Assembly: GCA_015680685.1 (NCBI GenBank)
Contig: MNCI01025002.1
Location: 560,830-624,829, forward strand
Direction of reading: 5' to 3'
DNA length: 64,000 bases
Origin: Gnetum montanum
Lineage: Eukaryota; Streptophyta; Gnetopsida; Gnetales; Gnetaceae
Position 1 is the first letter of the stretch. Every line of letters begins with the position of its first letter. Under the pieces are notes generated by a model. It had not been told where the DNA came from and ran no database searches. It saw only the letters and a list, made by a program, of their open reading frames with translations. Below are positions 45,391 through 56,700 of the stretch, piece after piece. The position numbers were made by a program, and so were the translations under genes.

Positions 45391-47699
45391 TTACGCATCC
45401 CCTTTGATGCCACTGTCACCAGTATCTCTCAAATCCAGTTCTAGTCCTAATAAATCATCCTCTAGTGGGCCTTCTCTTCTGGGAAGTATTCCTTCGTGAA
45501 GAATCCCCTCCTCATGAGATTCTTGCTCTTGCACCGGCTCCGCAGGAGGATGCTCTTCATCACTACGCCCCTCTTCTTGTACCTGTTCCTCAGCTGACTC
45601 CCCTTCCCTATCCTCTTCGGGTACCTAGATACAGAAAACATATTAGCAAGATAAAACTTGACAATGCAATTAGAAAATCTAGACTTAGTCATGATTAAAC
45701 TTACTCGCGATGGCCCTGCTTCCACAGCAAAGGGAAGCTTTTCCAAGCTGGCCCACAGACGCTCCATGATTTCATCTTCCGTCAGGTCAGACCACACTTC
45801 ATCTCCTAGAGCAGCTTCAGCTTTCACTTTCCATTTCTCCACGCTAGTCCAGCCAGGAGGGTCAGGGAAGAAAGTAGGAATGGTAGTCTGGCCCCTGGGG
45901 AGAGTCACCTCCCTTTCCGGAGATGCACTTACAGTCACCTGCTCTTGAAACTTCTTGAAGGCTTCGGATGCCCCAATGACATCCAGGAAGACTCGCAAGG
46001 ATTGGGCCTCAACGGCAGAATCACGATAATGTTGACGATAAGCGATACTCTCAAGCTTATACAAATGCTTATGGTCCTTTTCCTTCTGCCTCCATTCCTG
46101 CACACTTACACAGTAATTCCTCCAGTCTTGGCTTTTCTAAGCTAACAGCTCTATCTGCATCTGCTTCTCCACCAACGCCCGACCGGTTTGCACGCTGTTC
46201 TTAATGATGGTCTAATAACGGGAGTAGTCAATAACAGCGATACGCCAGTCCTCGTCACCTGTTTCCCGTGCCTGTAGGAACTCGCATCGAGACTTTAGGT
46301 CCCCGATCTCTTTGGTCAGATACTCATTCTTCTCCTTTAACCTCTGCACCCTTTTCTAGAGGTTCTCATTTACACCCTTACTCTCCCATAAGGAGCGTGT
46401 CGAGCGTAATGCACATTTACGCATCTCTTCATAAATGTGATGTGGCATGACTGCCCCATCAAATGGAGGCTCCACTGTGTCCAAATCAATGGGCTTAGTT
46501 GGGTCCCATCGAAGGCGAGCTCCTAACAGCAAACATTGTCAATATATATGATACATTACCACTGTACAATAATATAAACTTTTTATAACTACAACGTACC
46601 AGCCTCAGGATCGATGTGCTCGAGACGCTCGATCATGTCGCTGACAACGCCTTCCATGAAGGCGAACTTGTCGAGAAAGTCTCTCCACGCTCTGCTCACA
46701 GCGACGGACGTAGAAGTAGCCTCTTCTCCTGTAGAGTAGTTAAGTTAGAAACTCTAATTATTAATAGAATTCTACAAAGTTGCCAACACACCCATTACCT
46801 CTACCAGTGACACTGGGAAGCCCGCCAACATCTTCCGCCTCCTTTCTCTCTTCACGCACAAGAGTCTGTGCGTCATTCGTCCCAACAGTTGGGGCCTCCT
46901 CATGAACAAGAATCTGTGCATGGCTCACCCTAACAGTTGGGGTCTCTTTTTCCAAAATCAGGGCCCCTTCCCCACAACTTAATATCATTGCCCTTGTTTC
47001 AGGGGTCAGCTGCTCCGTAACTTTTTCTGGTCACATCATAGAATACGCTTAATACAATTTAAAATATTCTAACTAAACATTCTGTAATACAACTGTCGAT
47101 TCACTTCTTTCACACTTACCAGGCGGAGGTTTACTCCGCTGAACCCTGACTCTCACGGTTTGACCAGTGCCACTCCCAAGCTCAGCAGAGGCCTCGGTTA
47201 TACGAAGCCTTTTACGCCGAGCTGTAGGTTCTACAATTTCCGATGCCAAACGTTTCCCTCGTGAGGCATCGCCAGGGTAAGTAGGCATTATCCCGCCTAT
47301 ACTGTCAGGGCCTCGCATTCGAGACGCCACCAGATATCTGGTCATTATAGATAAAGAGTCTCCAATCACTTACGGGGAATCCTGTCCACGCATAGTACTG
47401 AAAATGTGGGTAATCCAAGGTCTGGATAGCTGGTCTCGATCTTGCAGCACCCAGATCCCATTCCTTTGGATAACCAAGAATTCAGCAAAACACCAAAGGC
47501 AAGCTATGAAGAAGGCGTAATGCACGTTGAAACAAAACTCGAGCTTCATGCCAAAATCGCCCAAACCCTTGCAACAGCGCAAGGTTTGTCCTCGACAACG
47601 GCGATAGACGCATCCCATTAAACCCTCGTCTTAACGCGAGGTCCATAATATAAAACCCTCGTTTACACGAAACAACACTACAGAAATAAACACTGCTGA
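45391..47699 (-). pseudogene. Element A antisense gene, exons 2-9 (internally deleted)
   Basis: Homologous exon by exon to the plus-strand gene of element B. Part of exon 2 (about 47630-47555) is joined directly to the middle of exon 5 (from about 47553), so exons 3, 4 and half of exon 5, including the FCP1-like domain, are deleted. Exon 5 rest (to about 47120, ending at an intact GTAAGT donor), exon 6 (about 47027-46803), exon 7 (about 46740-46605), exon 8 (about 46527-45702) and exon 9 (about 45627-45391, TAA). The coiled coil of exon 8 (EWRQKEKDHKHLYKLESIAY) is well kept. In-frame stops occur in exon 8. Its first exon is at 63639-63757, beyond element B. Confidence 0.8.
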
Positions 47700-49158
47700 T
47701 GTAACGATGGAAAATGTCGGCAGCTGGAAAATGCCGAACAAATTCCGTGTACACAGTTCTAACCACGGATCCGTGCGAGGACTATGCTGGAAAAATGAAT
47801 CCGCGGCACCCTGAATGGTCTTGTCGATCAGACAGGGACTTACTAATCAGTAAACCGATGAATATCTTGTGAAAATGATCTGATTCGAGGAATCGCAAAA
47901 ACGAGAAGAAAACGATGTAGGATGAATTGCAACGATGATAACGCTAAACACGATAAGAGGAGGCTAACATAAAAGAAACACGTAGTTTCAAGATCTACGC
48001 TTTGCCTTGAAAGATATATATTTTATATATTTCGTTACACTGGGAAGACCCCGATTACTGGATGTGAAGCAAGCACAAAACAACAAGAAAACTGTCCAAA
48101 CAGAAGTCCGATCTACCTCATGGGCTAAAGCCGGGATGCAAGGAAGGTCAAGCTCTGACGTCTACCGATCAACTGTTTCTGACCAATAGAGTCTTTCCCA
48201 GCAGAACGATTACTCCTGTCGCCGGTGCTCAAAGCGAACTGTGCTCTATTTCTGCTGTAAGGTGATGCCGTCGACAATTGCCAAAGCGCTGCTCTCTGTA
48301 TCTCTGCTCAAAAGTGATTAATGCTCCAGTGCTCAGAAAAATGTCTTTGCTTCTCTGATTTTCCAACCTCTGTATCTTTGTCAACTGGGGTATTTATAGG
48401 CTGTGACGCTCCATGGAAAAGGCGCAACCCTGATGACGTGTGTCCCAAGTGTTTCGGGCACTGTTGGTTTGACCATTTTTGCATCAAACCTCATGACTAC
48501 GCACAATACGCTCGTTCGCGTATTGTGCGTGTGAAGAAGAGGTGCACGTCGGGCATGTCTCAACTGTCTTTGGGTTATATTACGCTCATTCACGTTGCGT
48601 TGCGTGCACGAGCGTAACGTAACATGGAAACAATGGATTCAAGCTGTTTTACGCTTTCTTACGCAGCCGCGCGTAGTGAAGCGTAAACAATGTCTAGTTT
48701 GGCGACGCAATACGCTACGATATGCTACGTTGCGTGATGAGCGTATGATGAGCAATCGTACTTTCTTGGACTTTGCCTTTGATTGCTTTGGAGCTCATTA
48801 TGCTGCCGTGCGTAGCAAAGCGAAAACCTGGCCTTGAACAAAAGATTTAGCAAAATGCACAAGAAGTCGCATATCACGCTGCTTAAGCTTCTCCCTATGT
48901 CGAAGCAACTATTCTTCTGATGCCAGACTATGTTTAAGAAAAATCACGCTAAGCGCCATTACGCTACGTTGCGTGATATAGCATAAAACAGAAAAAGCAT
49001 AGAAAGATTAGGAATCTGCACAAGAAGTCATGGACTCGATGCTATGCACCTCTTGGTGTTGCTCTGTCTTAGTCTCCCTTCTGGAATTCTAACATGCGCC
49101 CTTGCTTGAATTGCGAATCTTTGCCTGAGGCCGACTCGCAATTTTTCACGGTGTTTCA
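47700..49158 (-). repeat. Element B 3' LTR
   Basis: 1,459 bp; plus-strand ends TGTAAC...GTTTCA. Minus TATA at plus 48391-48398. It differs from the 5' LTR at 14 sites in the first 140 bp compared (13 transitions) and more sparsely further on. Confidence 0.9.
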
Positions 49159-49173
49159 ATGGCCCCTCTTTGT
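49159..49173 (-). promoter_or_regulatory. Polypurine tract of element B
   Basis: Minus strand reads AACAAAGAGGGGCCA followed by T and the LTR start TGAAACACC. Purine-rich and directly next to the LTR, as needed to prime plus-strand DNA synthesis. Confidence 0.7.
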
Positions 49174-50280
49174 TGACAGTTGGAGGGCTTACCCGAAAGA
49201 CGTCAACAAAGAATACGAAACACTGGATTGGTAGAAACAAGAACAGCGTCCATCCATGGCTACTCAAGGATTGCCCTATCAATATGGAAGAGCAAAGCTA
49301 GAGGGAATGGGAGATGGAATGGCATGGTGGGAAACAGGTTCGGGGAAGACATAACATAGGTCAGGATGGTAGGAGCATAGAATACGCTTACTGAGTGCAC
49401 AGAAACCTACACACACTGATGTCAACAGGAATGCTTTCAGACGAGCGTAGCGTGTCAGCCTGAGATCTCTTTGTCAGTGATTATAGCGGGAATGCTTGCA
49501 AAAGGAGCATGGCGCATCACTTCTGCGATATCTCTGCTAGTATGAGTGCGGAAAATGGATACTTGCGTATGTAGCTTTTGCGTATGGGAAGCGGGTGGTG
49601 GGGATGAAGGGAAATAAGAGCTAAGGATAGGATTGTGAGAGGTATAGGCATGCAGATCTAAGTGGTCGAGTAAACCTGAGCAGCCATTTCAACATGCTGT
49701 TGTACTTCACCGCTCAGATGGACGCACCTTTGAACGACATCCTCCAAAGCAAGTAACTTGCAACCATAGAAGAAAACAGAGGACACCACTGCTCATGCGA
49801 ACAAGGGACGAGGTTGTCGAAACGAGCGTCGTTTGATGTGAGATAGAGCGATTGGGCCATGAAGAAGGAGCTGGGGCATGAGGGCGAAGCCGCCAATCCT
49901 GACGATTGGCCCCGCATATCTTCGCCAAAAGGCATCAGACACAGTGCACCTAACTGGTTAGGCAAGGAACCAGCAAGATGAATTTGCGAAGTTAGCATCC
50001 GATAGTGATGATCGGTGGAGGTTCCCGAGGTTGTTGTCGACGAGGATTTCGTCAGGGCTCCAGCTGGCGAGACTAAACCCTCAAAGGTACCACCACTGCA
50101 GTGGGCGCAGCGATGGCATCTTCGAGGGATCAGTAAGATGCCTCTCAGCTTATCCGAGGAATCAGTAGGATGCCAGTGGGGTGGCGACGCTGGGACTATC
50201 CCAGTATCCCACCCCATTGGTTGTGCAGCTGTACAGAGATTATCACGCTCGCTTGATTTACATGGCAGCCGTCTGTAAGT
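49174..50280 (-). other. 3' non-coding region of element B
   Basis: Between tandem array and PPT. The 167-codon minus frame (49714-50217) has no retroelement motif and compositionally looks like chance. An inverted repeat lies around 50172-50217 ('gtggggtggc...ccaccccat'). Confidence 0.5.
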
Positions 50281-50759
50281 CCCAGTTTTAAGTCCTGGTA
50301 GACTGTCGTTACTGGTTTTAAGTCTCAGCAGACCATGGTCCCAGTTTAAAGTCTGGGCGGACCGAGAAGTGCTAGTTTTACGTCGTAGCGGACGGTGGTA
50401 TATCTGATTTATGGTCTCAGCAGACCGTGTTGTGGATGTCAGTTTCGTGTCATGACCCAGGGATAGAGCTGTGCTGGTTTTATGTCTCAGCAGACTACTA
50501 CTTACCTGCGCCAGTTTATCGTCATGGCGGACGCGTGCAAAAGATGCCAGTTTTTCGTCTTGGCGGACCTGTACAACATTGCCAGTTTTACGTCATAGCG
50601 GACAATTACAACTTGCCAGTTTAGCGTCATAGCGGATGGATATTGCCAGTTTAGCGTCATGGCGGACGCGTGCAACGAATGCCAGTTTTACGTCGTAGCG
50701 GACGGTCAGTGCTAGTTTAACGTCGTAGCGGACGATTAGTCCTAGTTTAGCGTTGTATG
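50281..50759 (+). repeat. Tandem array, about 15 degenerate units of 28-37 bp
   Basis: Unit core CCAGTTTTACGTCATAGCGGAC followed by a variable 6-15 bp. I count 14 full units and one partial. The core is far better kept than the linkers. Units near the right end are closest to each other; the leftmost are most diverged. The array begins directly after the integrase zinc domain, where the integrase catalytic core should be. A single extra unit is at 53503-53523. Confidence 0.85.
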
Positions 50760-51380
50760 TAATTCTGTGGGTGACACGTGTATGAGGTTAGCGTGACACT
50801 AACACATGTCACAAGTTTTAACCTTTGTCAGGCAATCCTTTTCCATGCGTGGCCAGTAGTATCCTAAGCGACGAATTTTTAGGGCCATAGCCCGTGGTGC
50901 TACGTGGCCGTTGCACAGTCCTTCGTGAACTTCGCCGACTATGTGCTGCGCTTGGTCTTTGTCAACGCAAGTGAGCAACACACCATCAAAGGAGCATCTA
51001 CAAAGAGTGTTGTCTCCGATGATGACATATTGCCTAGCCCGTTTGCGTATCGCATCCTTCTGCGCGCGTGTCAATTCAGACGGTAATTCGCCCTGTAAAA
51101 GGTAAGTTTTAATGCCGTCGTACCATTCAGGTGTGCTTCCCTCGAGAAGAGAAGAGATTTGCGCCGTCTGAATGATAGGATCTGCGCAGTCTATTATCAA
51201 TGCAGGACAGGTGTCGAAAAGATGTGCAGGTATGTTCAAAGCCAGTGTTTCCAGTGCGTTGGCCAGTGTGTTATCCGTGCGTGGCACGTGCTGGGCATCG
51301 ATGGTCGCGAATCGTCTCAGAAGATCTTTAGCCGTATCGCAGTAGGGCTACAAATGCACAGCCTTGCAGGCGTAGACTCT
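50760..51380 (-). pseudogene. Integrase zinc-binding domain of element B; core missing
   Basis: The 50799-51287 frame begins in the second RNase H end (ATIDAQHVPRTDN-type tail) and contains the HHCC zinc-binding domain: VGEVHEGLCNGHVAPRAM (two His) followed by CLTKVKTCDMC (two Cys, about 50799-50830). After CDMC a stop, then about 15 more residues of the normal linker (CHANLIHVSPTEL) up to 50760, and then the tandem array. The DDE catalytic core and C-terminal domain are absent, so the element could not integrate with its own enzyme. Confidence 0.8.
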
Positions 51381-51660
51381 AGTGATCTAGTTTATGACAA
51401 GCATCGAATCGCCCCTAATCGCCAAGTGTTGAACATCGAGTTCACCGGCAGTTAGTAATCCCCTGAGGAGCCCCTCGTACTCTGCCACATTGTTCGTACA
51501 GGGGAAGGTCAAGCGATAAGTGTGGAGACGCACATCCTCAGGCGATAGCGTAATAACAATGGCAGCACTGCCACCTTTAGTGGTTGAAGCTCTGTCGAAA
51601 TACAATGTTGCTTCGGGGACTGTCAAGACAGGGCTTAAACTATGTACATGTTCGTCAGGG
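51381..51660 (-). pseudogene. Second RNase H domain (Tat-lineage type) of element B
   Basis: The 51387-51626 frame: ATLYFDRASTTKGGSAAIVI (first Asp), then LTFPCTNNVAEYEGLLRGLL (Glu) and LAIRGDSMLVIN (second Asp). This is the extra RNase H found downstream of the usual one in Tat-lineage elements. Canonical YFDGA has become YFDRA. It ends at a stop near 51384; more of the same domain continues past it. Confidence 0.8.
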
Positions 51661-52109
51661 AACTCTGGCTCTATAGTCGCCTGATTGTTAATCGATGAAG
51701 TTATTAACTAGTCAGCTATCACTTGGCCTTTCGTAGATGATTAGCCAATATAGTGCAGATCGAATTCTGTCGTGATAGCCTTCCAGCGAGCTATTTTACT
51801 ACTCTCGTATAAGCTATGTGTAATGGCCCTAAGAATGTTGTTTTTACAGATGACGTTGACCTTGCTACGGAAAAGATAATGCCTACATTTCTTAAGCGTA
51901 AAACCTAATGCTAGGCAATTACGCTTGACGTCGTTGTACCTCGTTTCGTACGCACATAGAGCATGACTCAAGTAGTAGATGGGCATGTCCGACCCATCAT
52001 CCCTCCTTTGACAAAGTAACGCTGCTATCGCTACGTCCGAAGTTGCGAGGTAAATGTAAAATGGCAAATCCCTTTGTGGTGGGAAAACCGTCGGTAAATG
52101 TTGCAGTTC
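51661..52109 (-). pseudogene. First RNase H domain of element B
   Basis: The 51741-52067 frame: LPFYIYLATSDVAIAALL, IYYLSHALCAYETRYNDVKR, LKKCRHYLFRSKVNVICK and ARWKAITTEFDLHYIG, the standard plant gypsy RNase H after RT. The D-[VA]-AI-x-ALL start is kept, but the acidic residue of the ETRY...E helix is changed (NDVKR). Stops separate it from RT and from the second RNase H. Confidence 0.8.
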
Positions 52110-53395
52110 TTATTTTAAGCTGTCAAACGCACGCTGGCAATCGTCGGTCCATTCAAAATTAACCCCCTTTTTCAGCAAGTGTTGCATAGGGTGTAACTTG
52201 TCGGTTAACCTCGAAATGAACCGGCGTATAAACTGTAAGCATCCCTGTAACCCACGTAATTGCTTGAGGTCTGTAGGAGGCGTTAACTTGACAATGGCTT
52301 TGACCTTATCAGGGTCAACTCGTATGCCGGTTTCCGACACCACAGACCCCAACATGCGTCTGATTTTGACTCCGAATACGCACTTCTTTGGGTTAAGCTG
52401 GAGCTCGTATTTGGAGCATCTTTTGAGGACTAACTCCAGGTCCCCTAAATGATCCTCGGACTTTAAAGACTTAACAGCTATGTCGTCTACGTAATCATTC
52501 AACCTTCCTAGGAGGTAATCGCTAAAGATGTATGTCATGGCTCGTTGATACGTTGCTCCGGCGTTCTTTAGACCAAAAGGCATCATAGTGTAGCAAAAGG
52601 TGCCCCAGGGCATCATGAATGTCGTGGTCAATTGATGTTCTAGGTTAATGTGAATCTGGTTATAGCTTGAAAAGCCATCCATGAAGAACAGAAGTGCATG
52701 CCCAGCTGTTGTATCCACTAGCTGGTCGATACTCGGCAATGGAAAGTTATCTTTGATTGTGGCCTTGTTCAAATCTCAGAAGTCTATGCAGATGCGTATG
52801 CTTCCGGTCTTCTTTGGTACGACTACAATGTTAGATACCCAATCCGAGTAATCGACTGCACAGATGAAACCAACCTGGTATAGTTTGGTGATTTCATCAC
52901 GCACGGCTAGCACGATCTCTGGCTTGATTTTGTGTGCCTTTTGCCTGACTGCCTTAATCTACGGGTCTAAGATGATGGTATGTTGGATTAACCTGGGATC
53001 TAGTCCAGGCATATCCTCGTATGACCATGCAAAGACAGTAATGTTGTCTTGCAGGACCTGTTTTATGGCATTGTGCATTTTTTGGTCTAACAAAGAACTG
53101 ACTTTAAGCATTTTAGCTTCACCCTTATGCGTAACAATAGGAACCTCACTGAGGGGGTCTTCGGTTATGTCCCCAGCCTCCAGGTCTAGCGTGCACGTCG
53201 ACTATTCTGGCCATTCTGGGAACGTCTCCGACGCAGCTATGGTTAGACCTTCTAAAGGGGGGTTAACGTCTACTAGCGCGAAGTCAAACTGCCTAATTAC
53301 CTTCCGGTATGGGCCTATCAAAGCTAGGGGTGCTGAAACTGTTGCATCCATTTTCCGTCTGTCTTGTAAAACCGCCAAGTGCATAAATGATTAGG
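52110..53395 (-). pseudogene. Reverse transcriptase of element B
   Basis: The 52110-52772 frame holds most of RT: KDNFPLPSIDQLVDTTAGH, FFMDGFSSYNQIHINLEHQL, CYTMMPFGLKNAGATYQRAM, catalytic YVDD (52482-52493) and the thumb/connection (LKQLRGLQGCLQFIRRFI). Upstream (53395-52780) the fingers and N-terminal linker can be read with stops (for example near 52775 and 52962). The motifs DTTAGH..LSFMDG and YVDDI are those of the Tat lineage. An open stretch at 53202-53384 precedes RT. The gene has no PR immediately in front of it: the antisense gene and about 5 kb lie between PR and RT. Confidence 0.85.
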
Positions 53396-53502
53396 AGACA
53401 AGTGACGTGATGTCGCCAAACGTGGAAGGCTAACTGAATTTTGAATAATATTGTAGACAAGCTGTAATCAATGTAACCCGATTACGAGGCGATAAGATGT
53501 GG

Positions 53503-53523
53503 TAGTTTAACGTTATTTCGGAC
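53503..53523 (+). repeat. Isolated unit of the array motif
   Basis: TAGTTTAACGTTATTTCGGAC, one copy of the unit of 50281-50759, lying between RT and the antisense gene start. Confidence 0.5.
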
Positions 53524-53622
53524 AGTGGCGCGTGCGAGATCAGCCGCATTAATATCTTGATTTTCAGGTTTCATTTTAGGAAAGTCCCGCTGAAATCGGA
53601 TATCAAGTCGGTGATCCTCGCA

Positions 53623-53628
53623 TATAAG
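53623..53628 (+). promoter_or_regulatory. TATA box of the antisense gene (element B)
   Basis: TATAAG about 150 bp upstream of the ATG at 53778. Element A's copy has TATAAG at the same distance (minus of 63908-63913, ATG at 63757). Both are preceded by a 'gaaatcggatatcaagtcgg'-like block. Inferred promoter. Confidence 0.5.
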
Positions 53629-53777
53629 CAAGTGGTTTTTCAATGAGAACAGGCTGTTGACTATCGTGAATCCAAATTCGTAATTGTTTCTGATCGAGAG
53701 AAGAGCAGAAGATCAGAGCGTGTGATTTTGTGAAGGTTTGCAAGTGGTAAACTGTGAAAATTTCTGAAGCTGTTGCA

Positions 53778-56700
53778 ATGGCACCAAAAGTCAAGAGGAA
53801 GAACGCAAAACTAGCCAAAATCGATGAAGTGCAAGAAAATCTGAATCGCGTTTCGCAGGCGCTGGTCGATGTTCGTGACCCTACGCCTTTGAACCGGTAG
53901 GTCGTTCCTCATGTGCTTATGTTTGTTTTTAATATCTGCTTTTCGTGGTATTTTTTTTGTGCGTGAATGTGGATTTCGAAATTGTGGACCTCAGGTTAGT
54001 GCGAGGGTTTGATGGGGTTGCATCTTCCACCATTGTCAGGGACGAACCTTGTGTTATTGCAAGGGTTTGGGAGATTTCGGCCTGGATAGCTAGGTGTAAT
54101 TTATGAGTTTTCTGTGTTAGTGATGCAAATGTAAATGTAGGTGTTAATGTATGTATTGGGTTTTCTGTACAGAGTCACGCTAAAGCCCATCCTGATTGTG
54201 CTGGATATTGTCAGGGTCTTGTGTTGTGTACACCCCATCGTCCCCAATGTCCCTCCCCCGCACACGCGGTTGCAAGGGAAGGCCATATGGTTTCGACAGG
54301 GTGTGCTGGAGTTTCTGCAGTTCTTGCTATGCAACTTTAGCGTCATTGTGTGGTCTGACCTATCTGGCGACGTCGCCGGTGCTCTTTTAGAGCACTTTCT
54401 GGCGGGTTCTGCGCAAGGGATTCTGGCCTTTTTGACGAACGGGGCCATCGATACGGGCCGTCCCGAGGACCGAGAGCTTAGCGCTCGGGGCTTAAGGAGC
54501 TTGAACTTGATCTGGGAAATGGCTCGATTCAGCTGTTACCATGCATATAACACGCTGTTCATGGCTCACCATGTCTCAACCTGTTTCCAGAACCCACAAG
54601 GCACGGTGTACTACGCAGGCGGGTAAGCGAATTTTATTAACTGTCTATTTTTTTGTTGTTGTCGTTATATATTTGTTATCGATGTGCAATGTAAGAGAAG
54701 CCTAAGTGCAAAGATGTAAGATAAGCGGATGTTGTATGGTACAGGTTTTTTATCCATGACAACAAGTTAGTCGGAAATGGAGACACGTTGTCATGGGCCG
54801 AAACGGCAATAAGTGCATTCACCTCAACCAGCAACGTGCGCACTGGTGTTATCGGGTAGATTGGTTTTGACATGCATGAGTACCCCACCCGCTACGCTAA
54901 GGCTTTTGAGAATTTCCAGAGACTCGGGTGGCTGCACGATGATTGGACCTTAGATCCGCCCCTTGCCGTTGAGGATGTGCAAAGGAACCTGCCACCATTT
55001 CCTTTGCCATTTGGACCTGGTGAGGCTGTTATATTGCGTAATATCGTTGTAAATTATGGACATTGCGTAATAGTGTTTTGGTTTAATTTGTGTTTCACGT
55101 TGTGCAGTTAGGGAATCTCGGGAGATTACCCTTACAATTTCCAGCCGCGAGGCGAACGTCGTCCTCTTTCGCTACAGCGACATCAAGGACGCACAGCGCT
55201 GGCTCGGCCACTCGGCGGCCCCAGTCGCGGTGACCTCCAAGATCTGAGCAGCAGGGCTAATGCACCTATTTTTGGCTGCGACTCCTAATGTCCCTGCCAG
55301 TGAGATGCTAACCCTGGTCAACTCCTTCAATGAAAAGGCCGAGCGTTTCTGGACGTGCATACACAATGTACGCGTAAGTTTTGACATTGACGCTCCACTC
55401 TTCGCGGACCTATTTGGCGTCCCCTCAGACGGCCCTCCCGTAAGTGAGAAGGCGAAGAGTAGCGTTGCCTTCCAGAATTGGCTGAGGGAATGGGTAAGGG
55501 TCCCGAAGGAGACTAAAGGGTTTCCCTGCGAAAGATTCGAGATGGGCGTTGCCAAGACACTTTATCCCCTTTTTCGGGCCCGGACCTCCCCCAAAACCCT
55601 CTCGCAGGGGAAGTTCTTTTCTGTAGAACAAACCCGTATTATGCGAGAGGTTTTGGAGGAGGGGACCCAGTTCAATTGGGCAAGCTATTTTGCCAAGGGA
55701 CTGCGTAATGAGATGATCAAGCTTCGTTAGAAGCTTGAGTCCCGTTTCAACATGCATTACGCCTTCTTCATAGCTTGCCTCCGGCGGTTTGCTGAGTTTC
55801 TGGTCATCCAAAAGAATGGGGTCTGGGTGCAGCATGACCGAGACCAGCTGTCCAGACCTTGGATTGCCCACATCCTCAGCACTACCCGTGGGCAGGATCC
55901 GCCGGAAGGGATCGGGGAGTCGTTGTCTATAACGACTAAGGGTTTGGCGGTGCCCCAAGTGCGAGGTCTCGACAGCGTAGGCCGGATAATGCCCACTTAC
56001 ACCGGCGATGCCTCGCGAGGGAAACGCCTGGCAGAAGAAATTATAGAACCTGCAACTCGGCATAAAAGGCTCCGTATAGCCGAGGCCCCTGAGAGTGACG
56101 TAGGCCGAACTGTGGCGGTCAAAGTTCAGCGGAGTAAGCCTCTGCCTGCTAAGCGTGAAGGAATTATATTACGCAATATTTATTTAGATGTTTTGTAATG
56201 ATATACTAAGGTGCTATGACATGACCAGTAAAAATTACGGAAGAACTGACCCCTGAGACGGGGGCAGTAACACTAAGTCGTAGGGAGGGAGCCTCAATTT
56301 TAGAAGAAGAGGCCCCAGCTGTTAGCGTGAGCCGTGTACAGGCTCTGGTGCGTGAAGAGGCCTCGGCTACTAGTGGGAGCCGTGCACAGGACTGGGTACA
56401 TGAGGAGGTCCCAGCCACTAGAACTAGCGATGCACAGACTCAAGTGCGTGAAGGGGGAAAGGAGGTGGAAAATGTTGGCGAAGCTGCCGCTGTCACCGGT
56501 AGAGGTAATGAATGTGTTAGCGAGTTTGCAGGATTTTATTAATAGATGAATTTTCTAACTGGATTACGCTACAGGAGAAGAGGATGTGTCCACGTCTGTC
56601 GCTGTGAGCAGAGCGTGGAGAGACTTCCCTGACAAATTTGCCTTCATGGAAGGCGTTGTCAGTGACATGATCGAGCGCTTGGAGCGCATCGAACCTGGAG

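Noticed and set aside
39322-49158. LTRs in opposite orientation read as one element with inverted ends
   Set aside because: Flanking 5-mers differ and the LTR at 47700-49158 pairs in length and TSD with 62145-63603; nesting explains everything.
49714-50217. 167-codon minus-strand frame as a gene or as the missing integrase core
   Set aside because: No integrase D,D,E motifs and no recognisable domain; composition looks like chance in GC-rich DNA.
50281-50759. CRISPR-like array
   Set aside because: Repeat core is degenerate, spacers are short and variable, and the sequence lies inside a plant retrotransposon.
54101-54448. Minus-strand frame opposite exon 3
   Set aside because: Shadow of the FCP1-like exon, whose frame fits the splice phases.
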